Shown here piece after piece: positions 17,177-25,462 of a stretch of DNA of 64,000 nt. Where the stretch lies: contig CAWJFC010000007.1 in assembly GCA_963841945.1 (NCBI GenBank), positions 1 to 64,000 on the forward strand, written 5' to 3'. The notes beneath the pieces are model-generated. The model searched no databases and had not been told where the DNA came from. It saw only the letters and a program-made list of their open reading frames with translations. This DNA is from Acidiflorens sp963841945 (GTDB taxonomy: Bacteria; Acidobacteriota; Terriglobia; Terriglobales; Acidobacteriaceae). Position 1 is the stretch's first letter. Each line of letters starts with the position of its first letter. Both the position numbers and the translations under genes were made by a program.

Positions 17177-18546
17177 GTTCAACTGGGAGTGGCGCTCAGC
17201 AATTCCGGGTGATTGATCTTATCCGCAGAAAGCGCGATGGTGGCGCGCTTTCTGCCGCTGAGATTGAATACATCGTTTCGGCTTACACAGCCGGAGAGAT
17301 TCCCGATTATCAGATCGCGGCCTGGTTGATGGCCATTTTGCTGCGAGGCATGAACGGCGTGGAACTGGCGGCGCTGACGAATGCGATGCTGCATTCCGGC
17401 GAGGTTCTCGACCTGAGCTTCTTGCCGGCGGCGAAGGTTGATAAGCACTCGACGGGTGGAGTGGGAGATAAAACTTCTCTGGTGCTGGCTCCATTAGTGG
17501 CGGCGGGCGGCCTTTATGTGCCGATGATCAGCGGGCGCGGTCTGGGGCATACGGGTGGCACGCTCGACAAACTGGAGGCGATTCCAGGATTTCGCGTGGG
17601 ATTGTCGGTGCCGGAATTTCATCGCGTGTTGAAAGCTTGCGGGACCGCGATGATCGGACAGACGGAGAAGATTGCTCCGGCGGACCGCAAACTTTACGCG
17701 CTGCGCGATGTGACGGGCACGGTGGAGAGTCCGAATCTGATTTGTGCGTCGATCATGAGCAAGAAGTTGGCGGAAGGGACGGACGCGCTCGTGCTTGACG
17801 TGAAGACCGGGTCGGGCGCGTTCATGAAAAAAGAAGAGGAGGCGGTGCACCTCGCCGAACTGATGGTCGAGACCGGCGAGCGCATGGGCAAGAAGATGGT
17901 GGCGCTGATCACCAACATGGATCAGCCACTGGGGCGCATGGTCGGGAACGCGATGGAGGTGGCAGAGTGCATCGAGGTAATGCGCGGCGGCGGTCCGGAG
18001 GATCTGCGCGAACTCTGTCTGCACCTGGCGGCGTGGATGTTTTATCTCGGCGGCGCAGCGGCAACCGTCGCGGCGGGAAAAGTTCGAGCGGCGGAGATCA
18101 TCGCGTCCGGCGCGGCGTTTGACCGGTTTCGACAGATGGTGGAGTTGCAGGGCGGGGACGTTAGCTCGATTGACGATCCTTCGCGGTTGCCTTCGGCGGA
18201 GTGCCGGGTCGAGGTGCGAAGCGCGGCGGCCGGATTTGTTTCGGCGGTCGCCTGCGAGGATGTGGGGACGGCTTGCGTGGTGCTCGGCGGCGGGCGAGAG
18301 AAAAAAGAGGACAGCGTGGATCCGGCGGTCGGAATTGTGGTGCACAAGAAAATCGGCGACCACGTTGTAGCGGGCGAGGTTGTGTATACGATTCATTGCC
18401 ACTCGGAGGCCGGAGCGGGGCGGGCACGGGAGTTGCTGGAGCGGAGTTATACGATTTCGGAGACTGCGCCGCTGAAACCGGCTTTGATTCATCGAGTGAT
18501 TAACCGAGGAGAATCGGGATCCACATCAAGCCCGGGTTTGGCTTGA
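17173..18546 (+). CDS. pdp: Pyrimidine-nucleoside (thymidine) phosphorylase
   Basis: This is a 457-residue enzyme for phosphorolysis of uridine, thymidine or deoxyuridine to base plus (deoxy)ribose 1-phosphate. The family signature SGRGLGHTGGTLDKLE is intact, as are KVDKHSTGGVGDKTSLVLAP (phosphate site) and DVKTGSGAFMK. The C-terminal beta-rich domain contains GIVVHKKIGDHVVAGE. The GTG start overlaps the cdd stop by four bases. The product of Cdd is a direct substrate, so the two genes form a pyrimidine salvage/catabolic operon together with the transporter downstream. Assignment to Pdp rather than DeoA rests on the broad-specificity bacterial branch and is not certain. Confidence 0.93.
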   Translation: MSSTGSGAQQFRVIDLIRRKRDGGALSAAEIEYIVSAYTAGEIPDYQIAAWLMAILLRGMNGVELAALTNAMLHSGEVLDLSFLPAAKVDKHSTGGVGDKTSLVLAPLVAAGGLYVPMISGRGLGHTGGTLDKLEAIPGFRVGLSVPEFHRVLKACGTAMIGQTEKIAPADRKLYALRDVTGTVESPNLICASIMSKKLAEGTDALVLDVKTGSGAFMKKEEEAVHLAELMVETGERMGKKMVALITNMDQPLGRMVGNAMEVAECIEVMRGGGPEDLRELCLHLAAWMFYLGGAAATVAAGKVRAAEIIASGAAFDRFRQMVELQGGDVSSIDDPSRLPSAECRVEVRSAAAGFVSAVACEDVGTACVVLGGGREKKEDSVDPAVGIVVHKKIGDHVVAGEVVYTIHCHSEAGAGRARELLERSYTISETAPLKPALIHRVINRGESGSTSSPGLA

Positions 18547-18564
18547 TAGGGTGAAGGAGCGTTA

Positions 18565-19794
18565 ATGGGACGATTCACAGGCATTCTTGGACTGCTGACC
18601 ATGCTGGGGCTCGCCTTCACGTTCTCCACGAACCGGAAGGCGATCCGGCTAAAGACGGTGGCGTGGGGATTGGGATTGCAGTTCGCGTTTGCGGTTTTCG
18701 TTTTGAAGATGGATGTGGGAAGAAGGCTGTTTCAGTCGGCTGGGGATGCGGTAAACAGGCTGCTCAGTTACGCATTTGTCGGGTCGCAGTTTGTGTTTGG
18801 CGATCTTGGGAAGCAGGGGTCGCATTTTGGATTTTATTTTGCATTTCAGGTTTTGCCGACCGTTATTTTTATTTGTGCGTTGTTTGCGGTGCTTTACTAC
18901 TTCGGCGTGATGCAGATCGTTATTCGCATTGCGGCTTGGCTGATGACTCGTCTGATGGGGGTGAGCGGCGCGGAATCCTTGAACGTGGCGGCCAGCATTT
19001 TTATGGGGCAGACGGAGGCGCCGCAGACGATACGTCCGTTCCTGCCTGATTTAACGCGCTCGGAGTTGATGACCGTGATGACGAGCGGCATGGCCCATGT
19101 CTCCGGCGGGATTATGGCGGCGTATATCGCGTTTGGGATCGAGCCAAAGCATCTTTTGAGCGCAGTCATTATGACCGCTCCGGGAACGCTCTTGATGGCT
19201 AAGATGCTGGTGCCGGAGACTGAGGTTCCGAAGACCGCGGGGCGCGTGGTGATGAGCGACGAGGAACTGGAAAAAGAGAAGAAGGAAAATCTGCTGGGCG
19301 CGATCGCTCGCGGGACTACCGACGGGCTGGGCATGGCGCTGAATATTGCGGCGATGCTGATTTCGTTCTTAGCTTTGATTGCTCTGCTGGATGGATTGAT
19401 GGGCGGAATTCATGGCCATCTGCAATGGTTTCCAGCCAGCCTGGAGTCGGTGCTGGGCCGGTTGTTTGCGCCGGTCGCCTGGGTGATCGGGATTCCGTGG
19501 CACGACTGCACGGCAATTGGAAATCTGCTGGGCGTGCGCATGGTGCTGAACGAGTTGGTGGCCTACTCGATGCTAGGAGCGCAGAAGACGGCGCTTGATC
19601 CGCGGTCGGTTACCATTGCCACCTTTGCGTTATGCGGGTTCGCGAATTTTAGTTCGATTGGAATTCAGATGGGCGGGATCGGGGCGCTCGCTCCGAATCA
19701 GAAGTCGCAACTCGCTCGGTTGGGGTTGCGGGCCATGCTGGCCGGGACGATGGCGAATCTTATGTCGGCTTCGATTGCCGGGATGCTGCTCTAA
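18565..19794 (+). CDS. nupC: Concentrative nucleoside transporter (CNT/NupC family)
   Basis: This is a 409-residue inner-membrane cation-coupled nucleoside importer with the three Pfam modules of the family: an N-terminal Nucleos_tra2_N region (GLAFTFSTNRKAIRLK), a central gate region, and a C-terminal core. Diagnostic motifs are the substrate-binding loop GQTEAPQTIRPFL and NFSSIGIQMGGIGALAP near the C-terminus. Several hydrophobic helices are evident. AAGGAG sits seven bases before the ATG, 18 bases after the phosphorylase stop, so it is the third gene of the salvage operon. A heptamer repeat starts immediately after the stop. Confidence 0.94.
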   Translation: MGRFTGILGLLTMLGLAFTFSTNRKAIRLKTVAWGLGLQFAFAVFVLKMDVGRRLFQSAGDAVNRLLSYAFVGSQFVFGDLGKQGSHFGFYFAFQVLPTVIFICALFAVLYYFGVMQIVIRIAAWLMTRLMGVSGAESLNVAASIFMGQTEAPQTIRPFLPDLTRSELMTVMTSGMAHVSGGIMAAYIAFGIEPKHLLSAVIMTAPGTLLMAKMLVPETEVPKTAGRVVMSDEELEKEKKENLLGAIARGTTDGLGMALNIAAMLISFLALIALLDGLMGGIHGHLQWFPASLESVLGRLFAPVAWVIGIPWHDCTAIGNLLGVRMVLNELVAYSMLGAQKTALDPRSVTIATFALCGFANFSSIGIQMGGIGALAPNQKSQLARLGLRAMLAGTMANLMSASIAGMLL

Positions 19795-19829
19795 GTTACG
19801 AGCTACGAACTGCGAGCTGTGAACTTGGA
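19795..19829. repeat. Degenerate heptamer repeat (RCTRCGA type)
   Basis: Five 7-bp units (GTTACGA, GCTACGA, ACTGCGA, GCTGTGA, ACTTGGA) begin at the first base after the nupC stop and run into the 3' end of the convergent hydrolase gene, supplying its last codons and its stop. Confidence 0.75.
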
Positions 19830-20456
19830 TCTGGTGCCGCCGGTGGGAGTAAGTTCCCGCAAGACTTCGGCCGTGGTCAGCAGGCGCGCGCCCAACTGGT
19901 GAAATTCTGCTTCGGATTTTTTCCCTATATCTGGCGACAGTGTTTCGATCGCGTCTTTCACTACTGTCACCCTTCGCTTGCGCTCAAGAAGACCTTTGAC
20001 TGCGTGGGCTACGCAGAATTCTGTGACTACTCCGAAGACTATAAATTCTGGGTGAGTGCCCAAACGCTCCACCAATTCATTCGCGTGCAGCGACTGAAAG
20101 ACGTCGAGCGTTTGTTTTTCCAGGATGATTTGCTGGTAGGCGGCGAGGTCAGGTGGAAACCTGGCGCCGGCGCGGTTCGCCACGCGGCCTACCTTGTCGG
20201 CGAGCGCTTCAGGCAGCAATTCCGCGCCCGGCGTGCCTTTTATACAGTGCGCGGGGAATTGCTGGAATTCGGGGTCGTTCGGGGCGTGGAAGTCCCCACT
20301 TGAAACCAGAAAGACTTCGTTGCGGCGGGCGGCGTCGGTTAGCAGGCGGATATTGGGAATGAGTTTTTCGGCTCCGGGGACGTAGAGAGCGCCGCCGGGG
20401 AGCATGAAGTCTCGCTGGACGTCGACTTCCCAGAGGATGAAATTGCGAGAACGCAT
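19803..20456 (-). CDS. Isochorismatase-fold cysteine hydrolase, nicotinamidase-like
   Basis: This is a 217-residue cytosolic amidohydrolase of the isochorismatase superfamily. The Asp-Lys-Cys triad appears as D in VDVQRDF, K in LEKQTLDVF and C in VVTEFCVAHAV. A nicotinamidase-like metal/substrate segment is present: DFHAPNDPEF and FPAHCIKGTPGAELLPE. PncA enzymes hydrolyse nicotinamide to nicotinate, and a nicotinate phosphoribosyltransferase gene (pncB) lies about 5 kb away, which fits NAD salvage, though they are not one operon. It is convergent with nupC. Its last residues (TGGTRSKFTARSS) are encoded partly by the heptamer repeat and are probably not conserved. Confidence 0.85.
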   Translation of the reverse strand: MRSRNFILWEVDVQRDFMLPGGALYVPGAEKLIPNIRLLTDAARRNEVFLVSSGDFHAPNDPEFQQFPAHCIKGTPGAELLPEALADKVGRVANRAGARFPPDLAAYQQIILEKQTLDVFQSLHANELVERLGTHPEFIVFGVVTEFCVAHAVKGLLERKRRVTVVKDAIETLSPDIGKKSEAEFHQLGARLLTTAEVLRELTPTGGTRSKFTARSS

Positions 20457-20630
20457 TCTTTATTGTATCGATGCTTCGGATGGAAGGACAATTCGGAACT
20501 GGACGGTGTGGTGGTAAGACCCGCCATCCTTCGACTTGCTCGGCGCAGGCTAGCCGCGGGATTCCACCACTGCCATCTTAGGTCAACCCGTGCCGCCCCG
20601 CGCGCGGACAGCAGCGCCGCGCTACACGCT

Positions 20631-22019
20631 CTACTGCATGCCTAACGACGCCGCTACTTTCTTGCCGTACTCGTTGGCTTTTTTGATGGCGGCTTCTTCA
20701 TCCACCGTCAGGAGTTGATGATCTTTCATCACGGTGCGGCCGCCGATGATTACGGTCTCAACGTCATTCGCTTTGAGCGCGTAGGCCAATTGCGCATAGA
20801 TGTCGTACATCGGCACCGCGTTTGGCTCATCCAGGCTGATTATGATCAGGTCGGCTTTTTTGTCTTTTTCGAGCGACCCGATTTCTTTTTCCATGTGGAT
20901 GGCTCGGGCGCCGTCGATGGTGGCCATTTCCACTACGGCTTTCGCGTTCAGAGCTGTCGGATCCATTTTCGTGATCTTTGCCAGCTTCGCGGCAAGGTCC
21001 ATCTCCTCCATCAGGTCTAAATCGTTGTTGCTGCCGGCGGGGCCGTCTGTGCCCAGGCCCACGGCTACTCCGGCGGCGCGCTCTTCGGGGACAGGGGCTA
21101 CTCCGCTGGCCAGCATCATGTTGCTCGATGGGTTGTGGACGCAGCCTACCTGATGCTCGGCGAGAATCTTGCGGTCGGCTTCGTTGACGTAGATGCAGTG
21201 CGCGGCGACCACGTCGGGACCAAGGACGCCGATGCGTTCCAGATACTGAACGGGTGTGGCGCCGTTATTCTTCAGACTGTCATCCAGTTCTTTTTTCATT
21301 TCGGCGACGTGAATCAGGATGGGCGCATGGTATTTGCGAGCCAGAGCGGCAGAATCCTGGAGCGTTTTTTGCGAACACGTATAGATGGAATGCGGGGCCA
21401 CGGAGGCGTGGATGAGCGGATCGCCTTGCCACTTCTGAAGAAACTTCTCGGTGTAGCTTTGCATGGCGGCGCGGTCTTTGTTATCGGGCGTGGGAAAGTC
21501 AATCCAGGTTTCGCCGAGCAGACCGCGCATGCCGGCTTTCTTTGTTTCTTCGGCAACCGCGTCTTCGAAATAGTACATATCGGCAAAGGTGGTTACGCCG
21601 GAGCGAATCTGTTCGGCGGCGGCGAGGCGCGTGCCCCAGCGGACGAAATCTTCGGTCACATTTTTAGCTTCGGCGGGAAAGATGTACTTGTAGAGCCAGT
21701 CGTTGAGAGTGACGTCGTCGTGCAGGCCGCGAAAAAGGGTCATGGGGACATGGGTGTGTCCGTTGATAAAGCCGGGGAGGATCAGCTTGCCGCGAGCGTC
21801 AAGGGTTTTGGCGGCCCGATAGTGCGCTTCGATTTCGGCGCGCGGTCCTACGGCGAGAATTTTGTCTCCAGCCACGGCAATGGCGCCGTCATCGTAGATG
21901 TGGCGGGCGGTATCCATGGTGACAACCGTGCCGGTGATGACCATGTCGACCCTCGGCAAGGTTTGCGCGTGCAGAGAGATTGAGATCACACAGAGAAGCA
22001 GAACGACTTTGATTTTCAT
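20631..22019 (-). CDS. Exported amidohydrolase, MTA/SAH deaminase-like
   Basis: This is a 462-residue metal-dependent amidohydrolase resembling 5-methylthioadenosine/S-adenosylhomocysteine deaminases and related aminohydrolases. Metal ligands and catalytic residues are GHTH (HxH), VAPHSIYTC, ILIHVAEMKKE and LGTDGPAGSNND. Unusually for that cytosolic family, residues 1-18 (KIKVVLLLCVISISLHAQ) look like a signal peptide, so it should act in the periplasm. The natural substrate could be a nucleoside or another aminated heterocycle. Its place beside cytidine deaminase, phosphorylase, transporter and exported nucleoside hydrolases supports a role in nucleoside scavenging, but this is inference. 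Confidence 0.85.
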   Translation of the reverse strand: MKIKVVLLLCVISISLHAQTLPRVDMVITGTVVTMDTARHIYDDGAIAVAGDKILAVGPRAEIEAHYRAAKTLDARGKLILPGFINGHTHVPMTLFRGLHDDVTLNDWLYKYIFPAEAKNVTEDFVRWGTRLAAAEQIRSGVTTFADMYYFEDAVAEETKKAGMRGLLGETWIDFPTPDNKDRAAMQSYTEKFLQKWQGDPLIHASVAPHSIYTCSQKTLQDSAALARKYHAPILIHVAEMKKELDDSLKNNGATPVQYLERIGVLGPDVVAAHCIYVNEADRKILAEHQVGCVHNPSSNMMLASGVAPVPEERAAGVAVGLGTDGPAGSNNDLDLMEEMDLAAKLAKITKMDPTALNAKAVVEMATIDGARAIHMEKEIGSLEKDKKADLIIISLDEPNAVPMYDIYAQLAYALKANDVETVIIGGRTVMKDHQLLTVDEEAAIKKANEYGKKVAASLGMQ

Positions 22020-22257
22020 TTTTAATTCCGATTGATGAAGACAGTTTATTTGGAACGGCAGGAATTTGCACAGGGCGAGCCGCTACCCGAAAGTTCGATA
22101 CGATGCGCCACCATGGGCGCTTTTCCGCACAATACACAAAAGATGCACGAAGAGTAGACCGCGGAGCGCCGGCACGCGGTCGAAATGCGGCGCGGGATAA
22201 GGCGTTCGCCCTATCGGCGGGCAAATCGGACGCCAAGGTGCGCCACAAACATGGATA

Positions 22258-22273
22258 GGTGATACACGTCACA
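22258..22273. promoter_or_regulatory. CRP-like palindrome GGTGA-N6-TCACA
   Basis: GGTGATACACGTCACA matches nine of the ten conserved bases of the CRP/FNR-type site TGTGA-N6-TCACA. It ends six bases before the ATG at 22280 of a gene encoding a cyclic-nucleotide-binding domain. If the true start is GTG 22259, the site would fall inside the coding sequence. Confidence 0.5.
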
Positions 22274-22279
22274 GATTCA

Positions 22280-22759
22280 ATGTTCGCTCCAGCGATACAA
22301 GTACCAACACCGGGGGGACCGAGGATGGGGGGATCTGGGAATCACGTGGTTTCAGCGGCGATGCGCGAGGAACTCTCACGGCGCGCTACCAGCACTTCCA
22401 TTGAAGAACCGGGGAAGATCTTGTTTGAGCGCGGCGATGAAGTGCGCGGACTGTATCTGGTGCGCAGCGGGAAGGTGAGTCTGGCGCTCGATTCGGGTAC
22501 CGTGCCGCTTCCTCCTCGCATTACCGGTCCCGGGGCGGTGCTGGGATTGCCGGCTACGTTGTCGGGCAGTCCCTATAGCATGAGGGCCAGGGTGCTCGAG
22601 AAGACAGAACTCGTGTTCATTCCCCGGGCGGCGGTGCTGGAATGCCTGGCGGCCAACCAGGAACTTTGTTTCGAGGTGATGCACTTGCTGAGCGGAGAAA
22701 TCTCCGAAACGCGGGCGGCGCTGAAACGCGGGCCCACCACGCACGAGCGACAAGGCTGA
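22280..22759 (+). CDS. Stand-alone cyclic-nucleotide-binding domain protein
   Basis: This is a protein of about 159 residues consisting of one cNMP-binding (cupin-like) domain: KILFERGDEVRGLYLVRSGK, VSLALDSG, GPGAVLGLPATLSGSPYS, RARVLEKTELVFIPRAAVLE, then the C helix. It stops where Crp/Fnr proteins continue into a helix-turn-helix DNA-binding domain, so by itself it should not bind DNA. The Arg of the phosphate cassette is not in its usual place, so ligand binding is uncertain. Candidate starts are GTG 22259, ATG 22280 and ATG 22325; none has a strong ribosome site. A CRP-like palindrome overlaps the start region. Confidence 0.78.
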   Translation: MFAPAIQVPTPGGPRMGGSGNHVVSAAMREELSRRATSTSIEEPGKILFERGDEVRGLYLVRSGKVSLALDSGTVPLPPRITGPGAVLGLPATLSGSPYSMRARVLEKTELVFIPRAAVLECLAANQELCFEVMHLLSGEISETRAALKRGPTTHERQG

Positions 22760-22814
22760 CGGCCGATCCCATTCGCACGGCTGAAAATTATTTCACTCCT
22801 GTCGCGGTACCTTG

Positions 22815-22856
22815 CGCGCCAACCGGCGCGGCGAATTTATTTGCCCCGGACAAATA
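22815..22856 (+). terminator. Two adjacent hairpins after the cNMP-binding gene
   Basis: A perfect 6-bp hairpin CGCGCC-AACC-GGCGCG (22815-22830) is followed by AATTTATTT and then by a second inverted repeat TATTTG/CAAATA (22838-22856). The first may end the upstream transcript. The second could be an operator for the DUF3617 gene 55 bases on. Confidence 0.35.
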
Positions 22857-22910
22857 GCTATGTAATGCTGTTGCCGCAAGATAGAGCTTATTCCCTAAGG
22901 AGGCGCTTTG

Positions 22911-23441
22911 ATGCGCGTGAAACTCGTTTTTGGATTGCTGCTTCTCTTTCCGATGGCGGCGTTTGGCGGAGACATGTTCGGTGCAAAAGAAGGCCTATGG
23001 GAGACAACGGTAACGACCGGCGGCACCGGAATGCATGGAATGAGCGCCGACCAACTGGCGAACCTGCCCCCCGAGCAGCGTGCCATGGTTGAACAGGCGA
23101 TGAAAAAACAAGGCATCAGCATGAACGGCAATACGATCACTACGAAAAGCTGCGTTACGAAGGACAAGGTTGCCAAGGGCGAAGCCTTCGCCGACAGCCG
23201 CAAGAACAGCGGGGATTGCACGCGCACGGTAGTCAAGCAAACAGCAAACCACTTCGAGGCGAAGTTTCACTGCAACGGGAAGAACGGCGAGGTCACGGAT
23301 GGAACGACGATCGTCGACGTGGCCGGCGATGGGGTTAAAGGCGTAACGCACTTCAGCCATACGAACGAGGGCAATACGCGGACGTTCGATACCAGCTTCA
23401 CATCGAAGTATCTGGGACCGAACTGCGGGGATATTAAGTAG
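22911..23441 (+). CDS. DUF3617 family exported protein
   Basis: This is a 176-residue exported protein with signal peptide MRVKLVFGLLLLFPMAAFGG. It has the DUF3617 pattern: KEGLWETTVTTGG near the mature N-terminus, a helical insert rich in Met and Gln (MSADQLANLPPEQRAMVEQ), then SCVTKDKV, DCTRTVVKQT and a terminal GPNCGDIK with paired cysteines. No activity is known for the family. AAGGAGG lies seven bases before the ATG at 22911, which decides the start over the TTG three bases upstream. It appears to be transcribed with the serine hydrolase 50 bases downstream. Confidence 0.88.
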   Translation: MRVKLVFGLLLLFPMAAFGGDMFGAKEGLWETTVTTGGTGMHGMSADQLANLPPEQRAMVEQAMKKQGISMNGNTITTKSCVTKDKVAKGEAFADSRKNSGDCTRTVVKQTANHFEAKFHCNGKNGEVTDGTTIVDVAGDGVKGVTHFSHTNEGNTRTFDTSFTSKYLGPNCGDIK

Positions 23442-23492
23442 GCAAAAAAGCAGGAGCGGGCGCGTGTTATATCATCGGCTCGGGAAGGCCGA

Positions 23493-24641
23493 ATGATAAT
23501 GATGAAGATCAAACGTGCGATCGCTGCCGCGGTCGCGGTCTTCGTACTCTGCGGGCTACTCTGCTTGCTGGCCGCGCCTTTGGCAGCGCAGACCAGCCAC
23601 ATTGATCCTGAGAAAAAACAGAAGCTTGAGGCGGCCATTACGAAATTCATGGCCGCCAATCGCGTGCCCGGGATTTCCGTGGCCGTGGTTGAAAACGGCG
23701 CCGAGGATTGGTCGGCTGGGTTTGGCAGCGCGGACCTGGAGAACTTCGCACCGGCAACCGCGCAGACGCTCTACCGGCTGGCCTCGATTTCTAAGTCGAT
23801 TACGGCGACCGGTGCAATGCTGCTTTGGCAGCAGGGTAAACTCGACCTCGACGCGCCAGTGCAGAAATACTGTCCCGCGTTTCCGCGGAAAGACGCGCCG
23901 ATCACCACCCGCGAAGTGCTCGCACATCTGGGCGGCATCCGGCACTACAAATCGTCTGCACAGGACGATCTCGAAATCGGGAACACGAGGCATTTCGCAA
24001 ATCCCATTCAGGCAGGGCTCGACTTCTTCAAGAATGATCCGCTGGTCTCCAAACCCGGCGCGGAGTTCCACTATTCGACCCAGGGATTCACGCTGGTAGG
24101 TTGCGTGATGGAAGGCGCGTCGGGCGAACATTATGTGGATTACGTTCGTGAGCATGTGCTTGAACCGGCGGGCATGATGCACACGGTGGTCGACGATCGC
24201 TTTGCGATCATTCCTCTGCGCACCCGCTTTTACAGCAAGGACAAATCCGGCACGGTCATCAACGCCGATTTTCTCGATTCGAGTTACAAGATCCCGGGCG
24301 GAGGATGGTTGTCGTCCGCGGACGACATGGCGGCGTTTGAAGTGGCCCTGCTCGGTGACCGCATCCTGAAGGGAACAACGCGCGAGCTGATGTGGACTCC
24401 GCAGAAGACAGACGATGGCAAGAAGAATGATTATGCGCTCGGATGGGGAACAGGGGATGAAGTAGGCTTGCGCGATGTGGGGCACTCAGGTGGCCAACAG
24501 GGGACGAGCACGTTTTTCATCATCGTGCCCGAGCGGCGGGCGGGCCTGGTGGTTTTGACCAACCTGGACGAGATAGACGCCAGGGGGCTGGGGATCGAAC
24601 TGATGAAGATTGTGATTGCCTCCGGTGTTACGCCACGATAA
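23493..24641 (+). CDS. Exported serine hydrolase, beta-lactamase class C / esterase family
   Basis: This is a 382-residue periplasmic protein with a long signal peptide (to about residue 33, LLAAPLAAQ). Motifs of the class C beta-lactamase/DD-peptidase fold are present: SxxK in LASISKSITATG, the Tyr motif in FHYSTQGFTL (YST instead of YxN), and HSGGQQG in place of KTG. Such proteins include esterases, D-aminopeptidases and peptidoglycan-acting enzymes; true beta-lactamase activity should not be assumed. Three in-frame ATGs (23493, 23499, 23502) are possible starts. It ends against a terminator belonging to the convergent fasciclin gene. Confidence 0.88.
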   Translation: MIMMKIKRAIAAAVAVFVLCGLLCLLAAPLAAQTSHIDPEKKQKLEAAITKFMAANRVPGISVAVVENGAEDWSAGFGSADLENFAPATAQTLYRLASISKSITATGAMLLWQQGKLDLDAPVQKYCPAFPRKDAPITTREVLAHLGGIRHYKSSAQDDLEIGNTRHFANPIQAGLDFFKNDPLVSKPGAEFHYSTQGFTLVGCVMEGASGEHYVDYVREHVLEPAGMMHTVVDDRFAIIPLRTRFYSKDKSGTVINADFLDSSYKIPGGGWLSSADDMAAFEVALLGDRILKGTTRELMWTPQKTDDGKKNDYALGWGTGDEVGLRDVGHSGGQQGTSTFFIIVPERRAGLVVLTNLDEIDARGLGIELMKIVIASGVTPR

Positions 24642-24664
24642 AAAAGCCCCGCCGAAGCGAGGCT
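24640..24664 (-). terminator. Rho-independent terminator of the fasciclin gene
   Basis: Read on the minus strand this is GCCTCGC-TTCG-GCGGGGC followed by six T residues: a 7-bp stem with one G-U pair, a UUCG-type tetraloop and a U-tract. It lies 55 bases after the fasciclin stop and touches the stop codon of the convergent hydrolase gene. Confidence 0.85.
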
Positions 24665-24690
24665 GCGAGTCGGAGAAAGAGTCGGTCCTG

Positions 24691-24731
24691 GTTCGGTCTC
24701 TTCCTCGTTCGGCTCTTCCTAGTTCGGCATC
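24691..24731. repeat. 15-16-bp tandem repeat over the fasciclin stop codon
   Basis: Units starting with GTTCGG begin at 24691, 24707 and 24722; the middle one reads GTTCGGCTCTTCCTA. On the minus strand the repeat carries the last Pro-Asn codons and the TAG stop of the fasciclin gene, so the gene end has been copied downstream. Confidence 0.7.
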
Positions 24732-25267
24732 AGGACGGCGTCGATCACGTGGATGACGCCGTTGGATTGAAATACATTGGCGATGGTGACCGTCGCCATG
24801 CCGCCTTTTTCGTCTTTCAGGACGATCTTTTTTCCATCTTCCATGGCCCAGAGCTTGCCGCCTTCCACGGTAGTAAGTTCAGCCTTGCCGTTGCCTTCCT
24901 TGATCATCTTCATGAGGTCGTGCGCGCTCAGGCGGCCGGCGACGACGTGATAGGTGAGAATCTTGGTCAGCAGAGCTTTGTTTTCGGGTTTGAGGAGCGT
25001 GTCAACGGTGCCGGCCGGCAATTTATCAAACGCTTCGTTGGTGGGCGCGAAGACCGTGAACGGCCCAGGACCTTCGAGCGTTTCAACGAGTCCGGCGGCT
25101 TTGACCGCGGCCACCAGCGTGGTGTGATCGGCGGAGTTGATCGCATTTTCAATGATGTTTTTCGTCGGATACATTTCCTGTCCGCCGACAACCGGATTGC
25201 TTCCGGCGGCGAAGGCGGCGATGGCCAAAGCCGCAACCGAGATGGCTGCAAATAACCTGCGCTTCAT
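24719..25267 (-). CDS. Fasciclin-domain exported protein
   Basis: This is a 182-residue exported protein: signal peptide MKRRLFAAISVAALAIAAFA, then one FAS1 domain with both conserved boxes, GPFTVFAPTNEAFDKLP (H1) and NGVIHVIDAVLMP (H2), plus the central YHVVAGRLSAHDL. FAS1 proteins are secreted adhesion modules binding proteins or polysaccharides; bacterial single-domain forms are usually periplasmic or secreted. ATG 25267 is preferred because AAGGA precedes it and the signal peptide begins there; the longer open frame upstream is a shadow of pncB. A good terminator follows at 24640-24664. Confidence 0.93.
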   Translation of the reverse strand: MKRRLFAAISVAALAIAAFAAGSNPVVGGQEMYPTKNIIENAINSADHTTLVAAVKAAGLVETLEGPGPFTVFAPTNEAFDKLPAGTVDTLLKPENKALLTKILTYHVVAGRLSAHDLMKMIKEGNGKAELTTVEGGKLWAMEDGKKIVLKDEKGGMATVTIANVFQSNGVIHVIDAVLMPN

Positions 25268-25462
25268 GATTGGTGAATCCTTTCGAGTTGAATTGTCTTT
25301 CGCGTTAGGTACGCGGCGGAGGGCGATTTGGATTGCGCGCTTCGATCCGATGGCGCTAACGCCGCTAGAGAGCCTTGAATCGCAGTTCACAGCGAAAAGC
25401 CGGGGAGTTGGCAAAGGTAGTTCGTTTGCTTTTATGGCGGGGGTTGTTGAGGATAGTACCGA

